Source of the DNA: Bacteroidota bacterium
GTDB taxonomy: Bacteria; Bacteroidota; Bacteroidia; NS11-12g; UBA955
Assembly: GCA_023957335.1 (NCBI GenBank)
Contig: JAMLHC010000001.1
Location: 640,017 to 704,016, forward strand
Reading direction: 5' to 3'
DNA length: 64,000 nucleotides
Part shown: one piece after another, positions 7,319-16,039 of the stretch
Numbering within the stretch: position 1 is the first letter of the stretch
Layout: each line of letters starts with the position of its first letter
Notes under the pieces: generated by a model
Database searches by the model: none
What the model saw: only the letters and a program-made list of their open reading frames with translations
Told to the model about the DNA's origin: nothing
Program-made: the position numbers and the translations under genes

Positions 7319-7902
7319 GGTTTTATGGTTTTTATGAGTTTATAATAATTCTCTAACACACCCGGTCCACTGGTATTCCAAAAACCAACAATCCCTACAT
7401 TTTGGGAAATAGACACGTCTAAATGATAAAAGCTAGCAGATTTACTAATAATCACTTTATAAAACATTGTTCCTTTAATTTCAATACTGTCGTAATAAGT
7501 TACCCCAGTTGTCCATCGTCCATTGTCATTTTCAAAGGCTACTGCTCCGACACCTGCTTCCATAGGATATACCTTGACATAATCTATATTATATGCTCCA
7601 ACACCCGACTGTACCTGAAAATCTTTAGATTTCTTGGGTACATAATATAAAATATACCTTTTATATACTGTTGTCCCATTCACTATCTGATTGTATTCAT
7701 TTTTTGATACTAATTCAATCGTGTCAAAATTGTTTTCATCCAGTGTGTCCTGATAAATCCATTTTGTCCCCACTGCATAATCAACAAAATAGGCTTTCAT
7801 TTCTGGTGAAAGTTCATATGTCTTTTTGATTTTCGGGTCTTTGTCTTTGCAACTGCTCAACACAAACAGCAGTACTGCAACAATAATGAATGACTTTTTC
7901 AT
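7315..7902 (-). CDS. Hypothetical lipoprotein of the protease trio
   Basis: A 195-residue protein with a lipoprotein signal peptide ending in LSSC (Cys at about 17) and a charged KDKDPKIKK linker. The remainder looks like an all-beta domain with many Tyr and Trp residues (VGTKWIYQDT, GRWTTGVTYYDS). I do not recognise the family. Both ends overlap neighbours by 4 bases (ATGA), so it is coupled to the tail-fibre-like gene upstream and the protease gene downstream. Its last residues, YYKLIKTIKP, closely match the FFKLIKTVQP end of the preceding protein, also at the DNA level (see findings). A function linked to the protease is only a guess from coupling. Confidence 0.75.
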   Translation of the reverse strand: MKKSFIIVAVLLFVLSSCKDKDPKIKKTYELSPEMKAYFVDYAVGTKWIYQDTLDENNFDTIELVSKNEYNQIVNGTTVYKRYILYYVPKKSKDFQVQSGVGAYNIDYVKVYPMEAGVGAVAFENDNGRWTTGVTYYDSIEIKGTMFYKVIISKSASFYHLDVSISQNVGIVGFWNTSGPGVLENYYKLIKTIKP

Positions 7903-8861
7903 GGCTGTACGGTTTTTATGAGTTTAAAAAACTTATTCTTACCTATTACAATAACAAGCAGTGCGAGTGTCGCGGTCAAAATACCGGTCATGCCCTTGTT
8001 GTCATTATGTTGTCTATCGGACATCGTGAGAGATTCTAACTTGCCTAACCTCGCTTTCAGGTTGTCAATCTCATGTTGCTGGTTGATAGTGTGCAAAGTG
8101 AGTTCTTCTACCTTTTCTAGTAATTTCATATTCATTTCCCCTAAATTCATCCTTCCGATGGAATCATATTGAGACGCACTATAGATGCCGGGTAAATGAT
8201 GATGTTCGCGCACATAATCATTTAATTCGTAAAGCGACATCATCTTATATCTGCCGTTTGCTTTATAAAGCTCTGCACTGTCTTTACTAAATGCTGCATG
8301 AAATACATAATCAGGAATAGGGTCTAAATGCACATCAATTTGTCGCGCAATCAATAATCCGTTGCTTTCTACCCTAAACTGATTAATGCCTGCATTGTCA
8401 TTTACAGTAATGTTGCCATTATCTACCAATAGATTGCCGTCAGTCAAATGCAGTTTTGCACCGGGGGATTCTGTACCAATACCTACAAATCCATATCTTG
8501 CAACACAAAGATATGGAAAGACTGAAATACTAAAATCAGGATTATACCCTTCGCCCCTGACTCGCAATGGACCAAGATAGCCAGTCGCAAATCCGCCCGC
8601 TGGACTTGTTACTTGCAATGTAGCAAAATCCCCTGACCCATAAATGTCTAAGTTGGCATCAGTTCCACTTGTTCCTATTCCGACATAACTCGATGTAGTT
8701 ATAGGATTTGTGCCGCTCCACTGTGCTTTAAGACGGTCTGCATGTAGCAGCAAAACACCCGTTATTAAGATTGCAAATACAGGGTTAAGTCCATGTTGCC
8801 TGTACTGAGAATGACGAAATACTTTCGTTACACTACGCTTGTTGATGAATAGATTTTTCAT
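7899..8861 (-). CDS. Tail-fibre/S74-like surface protein with coiled coil and C-terminal membrane segment
   Basis: From the ATG at 8861 the protein has 320 residues (an earlier in-frame ATG at 8927 would add 22 residues before the signal sequence, which I think is unlikely). Seen: an N-terminal hydrophobic export segment (about 27-47), repeated VGIGTSG/VGIGTESPGAKLHL motifs typical of trimeric tail-fibre-like proteins, then a conserved MSLYELNDYVREHHHLPGI block, a coiled coil (NLGEMNMKLLEKVEELTL onward), and a hydrophobic helix near residues 290-308. The ending FFKLIKTVQP is shared with the next protein. Proteins of this type are frequent in Bacteroidota and are presumably cell-surface structures. 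It is the first gene of the coupled trio. Confidence 0.75.
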   Translation of the reverse strand: MKNLFINKRSVTKVFRHSQYRQHGLNPVFAILITGVLLLHADRLKAQWSGTNPITTSSYVGIGTSGTDANLDIYGSGDFATLQVTSPAGGFATGYLGPLRVRGEGYNPDFSISVFPYLCVARYGFVGIGTESPGAKLHLTDGNLLVDNGNITVNDNAGINQFRVESNGLLIARQIDVHLDPIPDYVFHAAFSKDSAELYKANGRYKMMSLYELNDYVREHHHLPGIYSASQYDSIGRMNLGEMNMKLLEKVEELTLHTINQQHEIDNLKARLGKLESLTMSDRQHNDNKGMTGILTATLALLVIVIGKNKFFKLIKTVQP

Positions 8862-9248
8862 ATTATGCTTTTTATTAAGTTTACATCCAAGTCTTTCCCT
8901 GGCGCGAAAACTCTCTCTGCACAACACTCACTCCCCTTTTCTGCGGCAGGCAGGCGCTTGCTTGTCCCGAGGCTCCTTTTTATTGGCTTGGGCTTAGCTT
9001 ATTTCCCATTCATCATAATATCCAAATTTTGGCGGGGCATAACAGGTAGTTGTTGATTGATTGACTGAATGTGTCAATCCATTGGTATTTTTCCCGCCCT
9101 TACATCAAAGTATTTTATCGGATATTGCCAATTTAACCCTTATCGGTTGTGCAAAGTTTACACAACTCCGCAACATAAACAAATTTTGCCTTGTTTATAT
9201 TGGAGTTGAATATTCGAGTGAGGGAAGGGTGACTTTTGCTTGTAGGTG
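8862..9248. other. Non-coding stretch between two same-strand genes
   Basis: About 390 bases between the end of the thioredoxin-like gene and the tail-fibre-like gene. I see no convincing gene, RNA or TAnnTTTG box. The part near 8931-8975 is richer in G+C than its surroundings. The promoter of the coupled trio should be here but I could not locate it. Confidence 0.4.
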
Positions 9249-9752
9249 CTATTTCTTCACCAATTTGGCAATTTCCTCTTCTAATTGGAATTCGGCACCT
9301 TCGGTATAGCCTGTATGCTGATAAACGATAGTACCGTTTTGGTCCACCAAGAAAGTCATGGGAGGGTTGGAAACATTGAGTGCACGTGCAAGAGTTTTGT
9401 TTTCATCCAACAAAATCTTATAGGGCCAGCCTTTACCGTTAACAAAAGGTTTTACTTTGGGAATATTTCTGGCATCATCAACTGTAACTGCCACATACTC
9501 AATACCATATTTTTCTACCCATTCATCATAGTGTTCATTGATATTGTCTAATTCTTTGATACAGGGACCACACCATGTTGCCCAAAATGAAATTACCGTA
9601 ATCTTGCCATTGGCACCATAGTCACTGATGTTAACCATATTACCGTCTAAATCTTTCAGTTGAATTGAGGGCAAATCCGAATGTGTTTTAACAGTAAAAC
9701 TGAGTACAAGGAGCGACATTACAGCTAAAAGGGTTGTGTATGTATATTTCAT
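9249..9752 (-). CDS. TlpA-like thioredoxin-fold protein (exported)
   Basis: From the ATG at 9752 the product has 167 residues. I chose this start because the longer frame runs back into the O-antigen ligase gene, and because MKYTYTTLLAVMSLLVLSF is a good signal peptide or anchor. The redox motif WCGPC lies at about 53-57 inside ISFWATWCGPCIKEL; the cis-Pro is in NPPMTFLVD. Such proteins act as thiol:disulfide reductases in the periplasm, for example in cytochrome c maturation or stress response. It is the last gene of a run with the LysM and O-antigen ligase-like genes, 74 bases after the latter. Confidence 0.88.
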   Translation of the reverse strand: MKYTYTTLLAVMSLLVLSFTVKTHSDLPSIQLKDLDGNMVNISDYGANGKITVISFWATWCGPCIKELDNINEHYDEWVEKYGIEYVAVTVDDARNIPKVKPFVNGKGWPYKILLDENKTLARALNVSNPPMTFLVDQNGTIVYQHTGYTEGAEFQLEEEIAKLVKK

Positions 9753-9826
9753 TTGCGAGATTTTGTTTGTTTTGAAAGTTTCAATTAATGTGCCAAATTT
9801 AGAAAGAAAAATAATATGATAGCTGC

Positions 9827-11092
9827 CTACTTTGAAAGATTGAGTTCCGTATCCTCTTCGTTGAATATCCAAAAACCAATAAAGAAACTCATTGCCATGA
9901 TGCTTACCTGTCTTTCTAACAGCGATTCAAAGAACACAGAAACAAATAGAATGACCACCACCCATAATCCTGCGTAGTTTTTTCGTTGAACCCAAGCATA
10001 GAGAACAAAGATTAAAAATAAAACTATTGCTCCAAAAACTCCGGTATGCAAAGAAGTTTCCAAAAATTGATTGTGCGGATTTTTTCGATTTTGTTCTATC
10101 AAAGTGGTATGGCGTTCCACGTATTTGCGCTGCATCTCTGCATCCACATCTCCCAAACCAATCCCCGTGAAAGGATGTTCTGCCAACAATGCTATACCAT
10201 TTTTCCAAGCTTCTACGCGCATGGCAACCGATTTGTCATTGGCATCTTTGGAATGAATGATTGTGTCTAAATCTTCCATACTATCTGCCATTCTGTTTTG
10301 CAAGGAATTTGAAAGAAAATAGACTCCGACAGGGAGCAATAGAAGCAGAGGAAGAAACTTCAGATATTTCATTTTGCCTTGATTTTTCATATAAACCAAT
10401 GCGCTCACAAACAATCCTGCATAAAATCCTAATAATCCTGTTCTGGCAGAGAGAATATGCAGATTGGCAATATTGATAACTGTGAAAATCAATACTGCGT
10501 AGTAAACAGGTTTTTGTAGATTGCTTTTCAGTGAAATTAACAAATACAATCCGGACAAACAGGCTATTGCATTGAGCACAGAAAACTGAATATGGTACAC
10601 TCCGTAACCAAAGAAAATCGGAATTGGCTTGGCACTCCTAATCAAGGCATCAAAATATTCTTGATTCATAAAATAAACCAAGGTACTTATAGTTCCGGCA
10701 AGATAGACAAAGAATATATAGCAAAACAAAATCAGGTTGCGCTGGGTTTGCGTAAAGCGTGCAAACACAACCCATAATACAGGAGAAAGCAGAAATGGGA
10801 GTTTCAAAAAGAATTTTCTTTGCCCTTCTTGCATATTATCCGAGAGCAACCAAGCTGCAATGTGAAAAAGCAACAATACAACAAACAACAGAGATAATCT
10901 TTTTAAAACAACATCCGCCTTGATAATTGCTGTAAAGCTTCTATAACTAAAAATTCCAACAAGCAATATCCCGCTCATTGCGATGCTCATCAAGGCAGGA
11001 GACACAAAAAAAGCTGCCATAAGAAGACAGCTTAATAAAAAGGCTATTTGGACCGGAAATCCTTGCTTGGTATCAAAAGTCCCAAACTGCAT
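9827..11092 (-). CDS. O-antigen ligase/polymerase family membrane protein
   Basis: A 421-residue protein with about ten to twelve hydrophobic helices. The long non-cytoplasmic loop (about 255-345) contains RVEAWKNGIALLAEHPFTGIG and NPHNQFLETSLHTGVFG, the two signatures of the Wzy_C/WaaL (O-antigen ligase) family, including the conserved Arg and the catalytic-site His in PHNQ. It likely joins polysaccharide units to a lipid or protein acceptor, or polymerises them, at the periplasmic face of the inner membrane. Its ATG overlaps the LysM gene stop by one base (TAATG), so translation is coupled. Ligase versus polymerase cannot be decided from the sequence. Confidence 0.88.
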   Translation of the reverse strand: MQFGTFDTKQGFPVQIAFLLSCLLMAAFFVSPALMSIAMSGILLVGIFSYRSFTAIIKADVVLKRLSLLFVVLLLFHIAAWLLSDNMQEGQRKFFLKLPFLLSPVLWVVFARFTQTQRNLILFCYIFFVYLAGTISTLVYFMNQEYFDALIRSAKPIPIFFGYGVYHIQFSVLNAIACLSGLYLLISLKSNLQKPVYYAVLIFTVINIANLHILSARTGLLGFYAGLFVSALVYMKNQGKMKYLKFLPLLLLLPVGVYFLSNSLQNRMADSMEDLDTIIHSKDANDKSVAMRVEAWKNGIALLAEHPFTGIGLGDVDAEMQRKYVERHTTLIEQNRKNPHNQFLETSLHTGVFGAIVLFLIFVLYAWVQRKNYAGLWVVVILFVSVFFESLLERQVSIMAMSFFIGFWIFNEEDTELNLSK

Positions 11093-12009
11093 TATTTGGC
11101 ATAATTAACCCTCACTTCTTTGGTCGCTTCCGTAATACCAATCTTCTTTGCCAATGTCGGATTGATTTTCACAACTTCATTGCCGGGTGCTTTATAATTT
11201 GCAACTACCCTCGCAAACGCTGATTTTCCGTTTTCGGGATTGGTTATCATCACGATAGTTCCTATGCGTGCAGTGGGGTGCATAATAAAATTGCGCTCTT
11301 GCGATAAATCACCTTCGGAACTGATAGTAACACTCCCATTTTCTACTATCTCATCTCCCACTGTTTTTACTTGCCTTGTGGGGACAACAACCGTATTACT
11401 CTCTTCTGAGGGATTGCCTTCCACCTTGTCATTTTTAATTACGTCAGCATTGGAAATTTTATTAGTCGTTGCAGGTTCTTGAACTTTGACAGGTTCTTGG
11501 GCAGGAACTACTGCAGGTTCTGCCGGAGGAACAGGTTTAGGCGTTTGGGTTTGAGGAATGGCAATCGATGCAGAATGAGGGCTTACTGCTAATTTTTGAC
11601 CTACTGCAATAGATTCTCCGGTTATACCATTCCATTTTTTGATATCATCCACTGATACGCCATACATGCTTGCAATTTTGTATAATGTTTCGCCCGCTTG
11701 TACTGTATGAAACTTGGTTTCGATTTTGGTTTCTCCATTGGGAACAGGTGGGGCTTGTGTAGCTTTCTTTTTGGTAGGAATCATCATTACTGCATCTGCT
11801 TGTATGCCTTTGTCCGAACCGGGATTAGCCTTAATGATATCATTTACATCCACATTGTATTTTCTTGCAATGGCATAAAGCGTCTGACCTTTGTCCACTT
11901 TGTGGAGAATATATACAATCCCGTTTTCTGTCTTTGTTCCAATTGAATCTTGTGGCATAGCAAAAATTGCCAAAGGAGCCATCAGTATTATCAGCAATAA
12001 TTTTTTCAT
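11092..12009 (-). CDS. LysM-domain cell-wall protein
   Basis: A 305-residue exported protein: signal peptide (about 1-17), LysM domain 1 (about 32-77, GQTLYAIARKYNVDVNDI), LysM domain 2 (about 98-143, GETLYKIASMYGVSVDDI), a Pro/Glu-rich linker (about 148-200), and a C-terminal module (about 220-303) with ARIGTIVMITNPENGKSAFA and VVKINPTLAKKIGI, which resembles the double-psi barrel of RlpA-like proteins. LysM domains bind peptidoglycan. It starts a three-gene run with the O-antigen ligase-like and TlpA-like genes and has its own -7 box. Confidence 0.88.
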   Translation of the reverse strand: MKKLLLIILMAPLAIFAMPQDSIGTKTENGIVYILHKVDKGQTLYAIARKYNVDVNDIIKANPGSDKGIQADAVMMIPTKKKATQAPPVPNGETKIETKFHTVQAGETLYKIASMYGVSVDDIKKWNGITGESIAVGQKLAVSPHSASIAIPQTQTPKPVPPAEPAVVPAQEPVKVQEPATTNKISNADVIKNDKVEGNPSEESNTVVVPTRQVKTVGDEIVENGSVTISSEGDLSQERNFIMHPTARIGTIVMITNPENGKSAFARVVANYKAPGNEVVKINPTLAKKIGITEATKEVRVNYAK

Positions 12010-12044
12010 TTTAATATAAATATGAGTTGGTCTTAACCAAAGGA

Positions 12045-12052
12045 CAAAAGTA
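12045..12052 (-). promoter_or_regulatory. -7 box for the LysM gene run
   Basis: Minus-strand TACTTTTG matches TAnnTTTG, 35 bases upstream of the ATG at 12009. Confidence 0.55.
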
Positions 12053-12210
12053 GAGCCATTATTTATTCTGTGGTCACAAGTATAGTAAATGCATCTTGTT
12101 TACTTTCCACAATGAAGTGGTTTTGCATTGAATATTATACATCTACACAAGGAGTTTGTGCATACTCGGAATGTATTCTACCCTCCGTAAGTTTAAATAT
12201 ATCTCCTTAA

Positions 12211-13680
12211 TTATTCTAATTCGTATGCACCAATATCCGCAGGATTTTTACGAACATTCCCTTTGAGGTCAATAGAAACCGGTGGCAATAGTGGCTTTGC
12301 TTTGCCTACAACAGGCGAACCTTGCCTTATTCCTAAATCTGCATCTCTGGCAGAAATAAACAATGGGTCTTGATTCAAGATATTATTATTGAGGTTTAAA
12401 TTAGTTACAAATTCTTTGGTCTTAATCAAACAATGGTCTATCAATGAAAAGTCAGGAGGGGTACTACCGTTATAAATATCTAAAATCATCTCATCATCTA
12501 AGGGTCCATAAATAATGCAGTTTTCAAAGTTGAATGAAATATCAAAACTTCTTACAAACCTATCTTTGTCATCGCGCTGAATATTGTTTAGTGCAACAGC
12601 CGATTGAGAACGCCCTCCCATATATCCACTGGCAACGGTACAATGTCTTAGTATATAATTCCCTCCAAAATATCCAACAAAACCATTGGCTCCGCATTTG
12701 GCGATTGCAACATTTTCCGCAAAAACCCAAGATGTGATACCGATTAAACCATAATAAGAACAATTTTTAATCAGTGTTTGACTTATGTTAAGTTTGGGGT
12801 TAGCATTGTTGCTCAGTGAATCCACTCTAACTCCAATCGTTGCATTTTTGATTACTGCATTTTTAATTTTGTTATCTCGACTGTCTTTCAACAAATGAAT
12901 GCCCTGCCATTGTCCTGCAATTTCTTCAAATCCGGGTTGCAATCTATCTCCCTGAAAAATAGCCGGACTCTGCTCTACCCCATCTACATCAAGAGTTCCC
13001 GCCACAAAAATGGAAGAACCGGGTGATGAATAGACATTCACTCCTTGCGTTACTTTTAATGTAACGTTGGTATTGACAAGTACTGAGTTTACAATGACAT
13101 AGGGCTTATCTGTTCTGTCCCAAACCACATTCTGGTTGATGACCGAATCTCTGTAATAGATGGCATCCCATCCATAGGCAGAAAGTATTATTTTTTGCTG
13201 ACTACCATTGGTATTAAACAAAATTGAATCCATAACCACCGCAGGATTGATTTGATTATTGGCTTCGAGTGTAACTTCCACAAATGCTATCAGGCTGTCC
13301 TGTGCCGGAATTTCTACTTCGGTGAAATCGGTTGATGACACACCATCTACATTGATTCTGTATGATGAGCTTGCGCCACCCGCTAAGGTAATATGTGTTT
13401 TGACAGGATTTTTTAGTCGGTTGACAATAAAGAATTGTTTGTTGACAGAACGAGGATATTGGGTTCCGGGTAAATGAGTAAATACGGTGTCAAAAAAAAC
13501 AGTATCCGCAGCTTGTCCGGGCCAAAACTGAAATACCAAGTTAACATCCGAACCTGTATAGAAGGGTTTGTCTTTTCTGCAACCTATGGCTGTGAGCAAG
13601 GATAGCAATAGCAATATAGAGCCGATACGTTTCAATCTAAAAAAACAATGGCTGCAAAGATAATCAACCCTTGCAGCCAT
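12211..13680 (-). CDS. Beta-helix lipoprotein of the choice-of-anchor Q type
   Basis: A 489-residue protein. A lipoprotein signal ends in LLTAIGC (Cys at about 34). The ATG at 13680 gives a rather long polar N-terminus (MAARVDYLCSHCFFRLKR); a TTG at 13635 would give a more normal signal peptide, so the start is uncertain. The N-terminal part is Ig-like; residues of about 210-440 show right-handed parallel beta-helix repeats (short strands with Asn ladders, e.g. NKIKNAVIKNATIGV). The C-terminal end, GSPVVGKAKPLLPP... then DLKGNVRKNPADIGAYELE, is the choice-of-anchor Q pattern. The role is unknown; polysaccharide binding is only a family-level guess. Confidence 0.75.
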   Translation of the reverse strand: MAARVDYLCSHCFFRLKRIGSILLLLSLLTAIGCRKDKPFYTGSDVNLVFQFWPGQAADTVFFDTVFTHLPGTQYPRSVNKQFFIVNRLKNPVKTHITLAGGASSSYRINVDGVSSTDFTEVEIPAQDSLIAFVEVTLEANNQINPAVVMDSILFNTNGSQQKIILSAYGWDAIYYRDSVINQNVVWDRTDKPYVIVNSVLVNTNVTLKVTQGVNVYSSPGSSIFVAGTLDVDGVEQSPAIFQGDRLQPGFEEIAGQWQGIHLLKDSRDNKIKNAVIKNATIGVRVDSLSNNANPKLNISQTLIKNCSYYGLIGITSWVFAENVAIAKCGANGFVGYFGGNYILRHCTVASGYMGGRSQSAVALNNIQRDDKDRFVRSFDISFNFENCIIYGPLDDEMILDIYNGSTPPDFSLIDHCLIKTKEFVTNLNLNNNILNQDPLFISARDADLGIRQGSPVVGKAKPLLPPVSIDLKGNVRKNPADIGAYELE

Positions 13681-13778
13681 TTGATAACGAATTTATTTTG
13701 GATTTATGCAAAGCGTAATCACGCTGATTCCACTTTATGTCAAACAAACTGAGTGTTACACAATCACGATAAAACGCC

Positions 13779-15374
13779 TTAAACAGTACCTTGTGCTTTG
13801 GGTGCAGCAGAAAGTATTTCGGCACTCACACCGGAGGCATATTGCTCAAAGTTTTTGACAAACAATTGTGCAAGGTGATTTGCTTTGCTGTCATAAGCAG
13901 CTTTGTCAGCCCATGTATTTCTGGGGTTCAGAATTTCAGCAGGTACATTAGGGCAACTTGTCGGCATCTGAACACCAAATACAGGATGTGCCTCATATTG
14001 AACATGGTTTAATTCTCCATTCAAAGCAGCCGTAAGCATTGCTCTGGTGAATGAAAGTTTCATGCGTTGACCTGTTCCATAAGCGCCTCCGCTCCAGCCT
14101 GTGTTCACAAGCCATACGTTGATTTCAGGGTGTGCTTTCAATTTATTACCCAACAACTCAGCATACTCACCGGGATGCAAGGGAATGAAGGCTTTTCCGA
14201 AACAAGCCGAGAATGTAGCTTGTGGCTCAGTAACACCTGCTTCTGTTCCGGCAACTTTTGCGGTATAACCGGAGATAAAGTGATACATGGCTTGTGCCGG
14301 TGTCAGTTTTGAGATGGGAGGCAATACTCCAAATGCATCGGCAGTCAATAGGATTATATTTTTAGGCGAAGTACCCACAGATGGAACAGCAATATTGTCA
14401 ATAAAATCAATAGGGTATGCAACACGGGTGTTTTCAGTAACAGAGATATCGTCAAAGTTTACTTTGTCAGTTCCGGGAATGAAGCGAACGTTTTCTACTA
14501 AAGCCCCTTTTTTAATTGCATTCCAAATTTGTGGTTCTTTTTCTTCGGTCAAACCCACGCATTTTGCGTAGCAACCGCCTTCAAAGTTAAACACAGTATC
14601 GCTATCCCAGCCGTGCTCATCATCTCCAATCAGTTTTCTGTTTGGGTCTGCGGACAGAGTGGTCTTTCCGGTTCCGCTCAAGCCGAAGAAAATAGCCGTA
14701 TCACCGTCTTTGCCAATGTTTGCAGAACAGTGCATGGATAATACTTTCTTTTCATGAGGCAGGATATAATTCAATACAGAGAAAATTCCTTTTTTGATTT
14801 CTCCCGTATAACCCGAACCGCCAATCAAAATTACTTTACGGGTAAAATTAACAATGGTAAAATTATGTTGCCTTGTGGCATCTTGAGCAGGGTTTGCGCG
14901 GAAAGAAGGTGCTGCCAAAATAAGCCATTCCGCTTGTTGGGTTTTTAATTCATCGGCTGTAGGTCTTAAAAAAAGATTATTGGCAAACAAATTTTGATAG
15001 GCAGTTTCATTTACCACCTTGATATTCAGTCTGTATTTTGGGTTTGCGCAAGCATAAGCATCACGCACAAAAAGTTCTTTGCCTTTGTAGTGTTCCACTA
15101 CTTTGTTAAACAACTTATCAAAATTTTCGGGAGTAAATTTGAAGTTTATATCTCCCCACCAAACAGAGTTTTCAGTTTTTGCATCACAAACTGTGAATTT
15201 ATCTTTGGGTGATCTGCCGGTAAACTCTCCCGTGTCGGCTGCTAAGGCGCCCATGTCCGTGAGCTTACCTTCACCTCTTTCAAGGGATTTTGATACAAGT
15301 TGGTCAACTGTTAAATTAATGTGTGCTTTTGCTGCATTTTGAATGATGTGTTCAACTATTTGATTATTATTCAT
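13779..15374 (-). CDS. pckA: Phosphoenolpyruvate carboxykinase (ATP)
   Basis: From the ATG at 15374 the enzyme has 531 residues, the normal length for the ATP-dependent form. It converts oxaloacetate and ATP to phosphoenolpyruvate, CO2 and ADP, the first step of gluconeogenesis or, in fermenting Bacteroidota, an anaplerotic step in reverse. Seen: GRSPKDKF near the N-terminus, SANIGKDGDTAIFFGLSGTG (PCK signature leading into the GTGKTTLSAD P-loop), the DDEHGWD metal-site segment, and NTGWSGGAYGTGQRM. Transcribed alone. A -7 box lies 32 bases upstream of the start, which supports the shorter N-terminus. Confidence 0.97.
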   Translation of the reverse strand: MNNNQIVEHIIQNAAKAHINLTVDQLVSKSLERGEGKLTDMGALAADTGEFTGRSPKDKFTVCDAKTENSVWWGDINFKFTPENFDKLFNKVVEHYKGKELFVRDAYACANPKYRLNIKVVNETAYQNLFANNLFLRPTADELKTQQAEWLILAAPSFRANPAQDATRQHNFTIVNFTRKVILIGGSGYTGEIKKGIFSVLNYILPHEKKVLSMHCSANIGKDGDTAIFFGLSGTGKTTLSADPNRKLIGDDEHGWDSDTVFNFEGGCYAKCVGLTEEKEPQIWNAIKKGALVENVRFIPGTDKVNFDDISVTENTRVAYPIDFIDNIAVPSVGTSPKNIILLTADAFGVLPPISKLTPAQAMYHFISGYTAKVAGTEAGVTEPQATFSACFGKAFIPLHPGEYAELLGNKLKAHPEINVWLVNTGWSGGAYGTGQRMKLSFTRAMLTAALNGELNHVQYEAHPVFGVQMPTSCPNVPAEILNPRNTWADKAAYDSKANHLAQLFVKNFEQYASGVSAEILSAAPKAQGTV

Positions 15375-15405
15375 TTTAATTGAAAAATGGTGATTTTGTG
15401 TGCTG

Positions 15406-15413
15406 CAAAAGTA
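15406..15413 (-). promoter_or_regulatory. -7 box for pckA
   Basis: Minus-strand TACTTTTG fits TAnnTTTG, 31 bases upstream of the ATG at 15374. Confidence 0.6.
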
Positions 15414-15419
15414 GTCCAA

Positions 15420-15804
15420 ATTACAAGGGTATTAGTCTATTCATTAGACTAATTAATCACAAGTTTTGCCAAATATTCAAATTGAAGCCATAACACTTAC
15501 TCTTTAATCAGACACTATTTGGAGACTTATTGAGCAACTTAAGTAGAAAATATTTGATTGCTTCTGCAAGTATGTAATTTACAGTGATTTTAATAACTTT
15601 AAAAATTAATGTTTTATTTAATTCACAAATTCAGGCATTGAATATAATAACTAACTAATCTCAGCACTGCGTAGTTCAAACATATCAGGACACATCTATT
15701 ATGTATCTTCAAAAAAGACTTTATAGATTGCACTCATTGCATACAATGTTATCAATCACTAATCCTAATTATGTATAAGTATTGCCGGTTTTGATTTATA
15801 TTCA
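15420..15804. other. AT-rich non-coding stretch upstream of pckA
   Basis: About 385 bases of AT-rich DNA between the pckA promoter and the hairpin next to tRNA-Met. I see no gene, RNA or repeat in it. Confidence 0.4.
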
Positions 15805-15851
15805 TTAAGTAGCCAATTTTAGATTCATGGTAGAATAAATTGGCTACTTAA
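15805..15851. repeat. 15-bp perfect inverted repeat next to tRNA-Met
   Basis: The arms 15805-15819 (TTAAGTAGCCAATTT) and 15837-15851 are exact reverse complements with a 17-base loop. It lies 9 bases past the tRNA-Met 3' end. There is no clear T-tract on either side, so it is not a standard terminator; it may stabilise or end the tRNA transcript. Confidence 0.6.
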
Positions 15852-15860
15852 CTTTTCCGG

Positions 15861-15934
15861 TGGTCCCACCTGGGCTCGAACCAGGGACCTACTGATTATG
15901 AGTCAGTTGCTCTAACCGACTGAGCTATAGGACC
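15861..15934 (-). tRNA. tRNA-Met (CAT)
   Basis: A 74-base cloverleaf read on the minus strand. The acceptor stem GGTCCTA pairs with TGGGACC (one G-T pair), the anticodon stem ACTGA/TCAGT encloses the loop CTCATAA with anticodon CAT, and the T arm contains GGTTCGAGCCC. CCA is not encoded. The fully paired first acceptor base and body look like elongator tRNA-Met; a tRNA-Ile2 with modified CAT cannot be fully excluded. Confidence 0.92.
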
Positions 15935-15993
15935 ATTTCCCCTTGATTTGGGGCTGCGAAAATAGTTATTTTTCTTAAACAAAAAGAAAAAAC

Positions 15994-16001
15994 TACTTTT
16001 G
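15994..16001 (+). promoter_or_regulatory. -7 box for ileS
   Basis: TACTTTTG fits TAnnTTTG, 38 bases before the ileS ATG; the region before it is A-rich. Confidence 0.6.
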
Positions 16002-16039
16002 CACTCTTTGAAAAAAAACACCCTCAGGCAGATTGTAAG

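Noticed and set aside
9061-9309. 82-codon plus-strand frame in the gap before the thioredoxin-like gene
   Set aside because: It runs into the thioredoxin-like coding sequence, shows no promoter or motif, and has a random-looking composition.
12211-13680. Pectate-lyase call for the beta-helix lipoprotein
   Set aside because: The beta-helix repeats are present but I see no lyase catalytic motif, so only the fold is reported.
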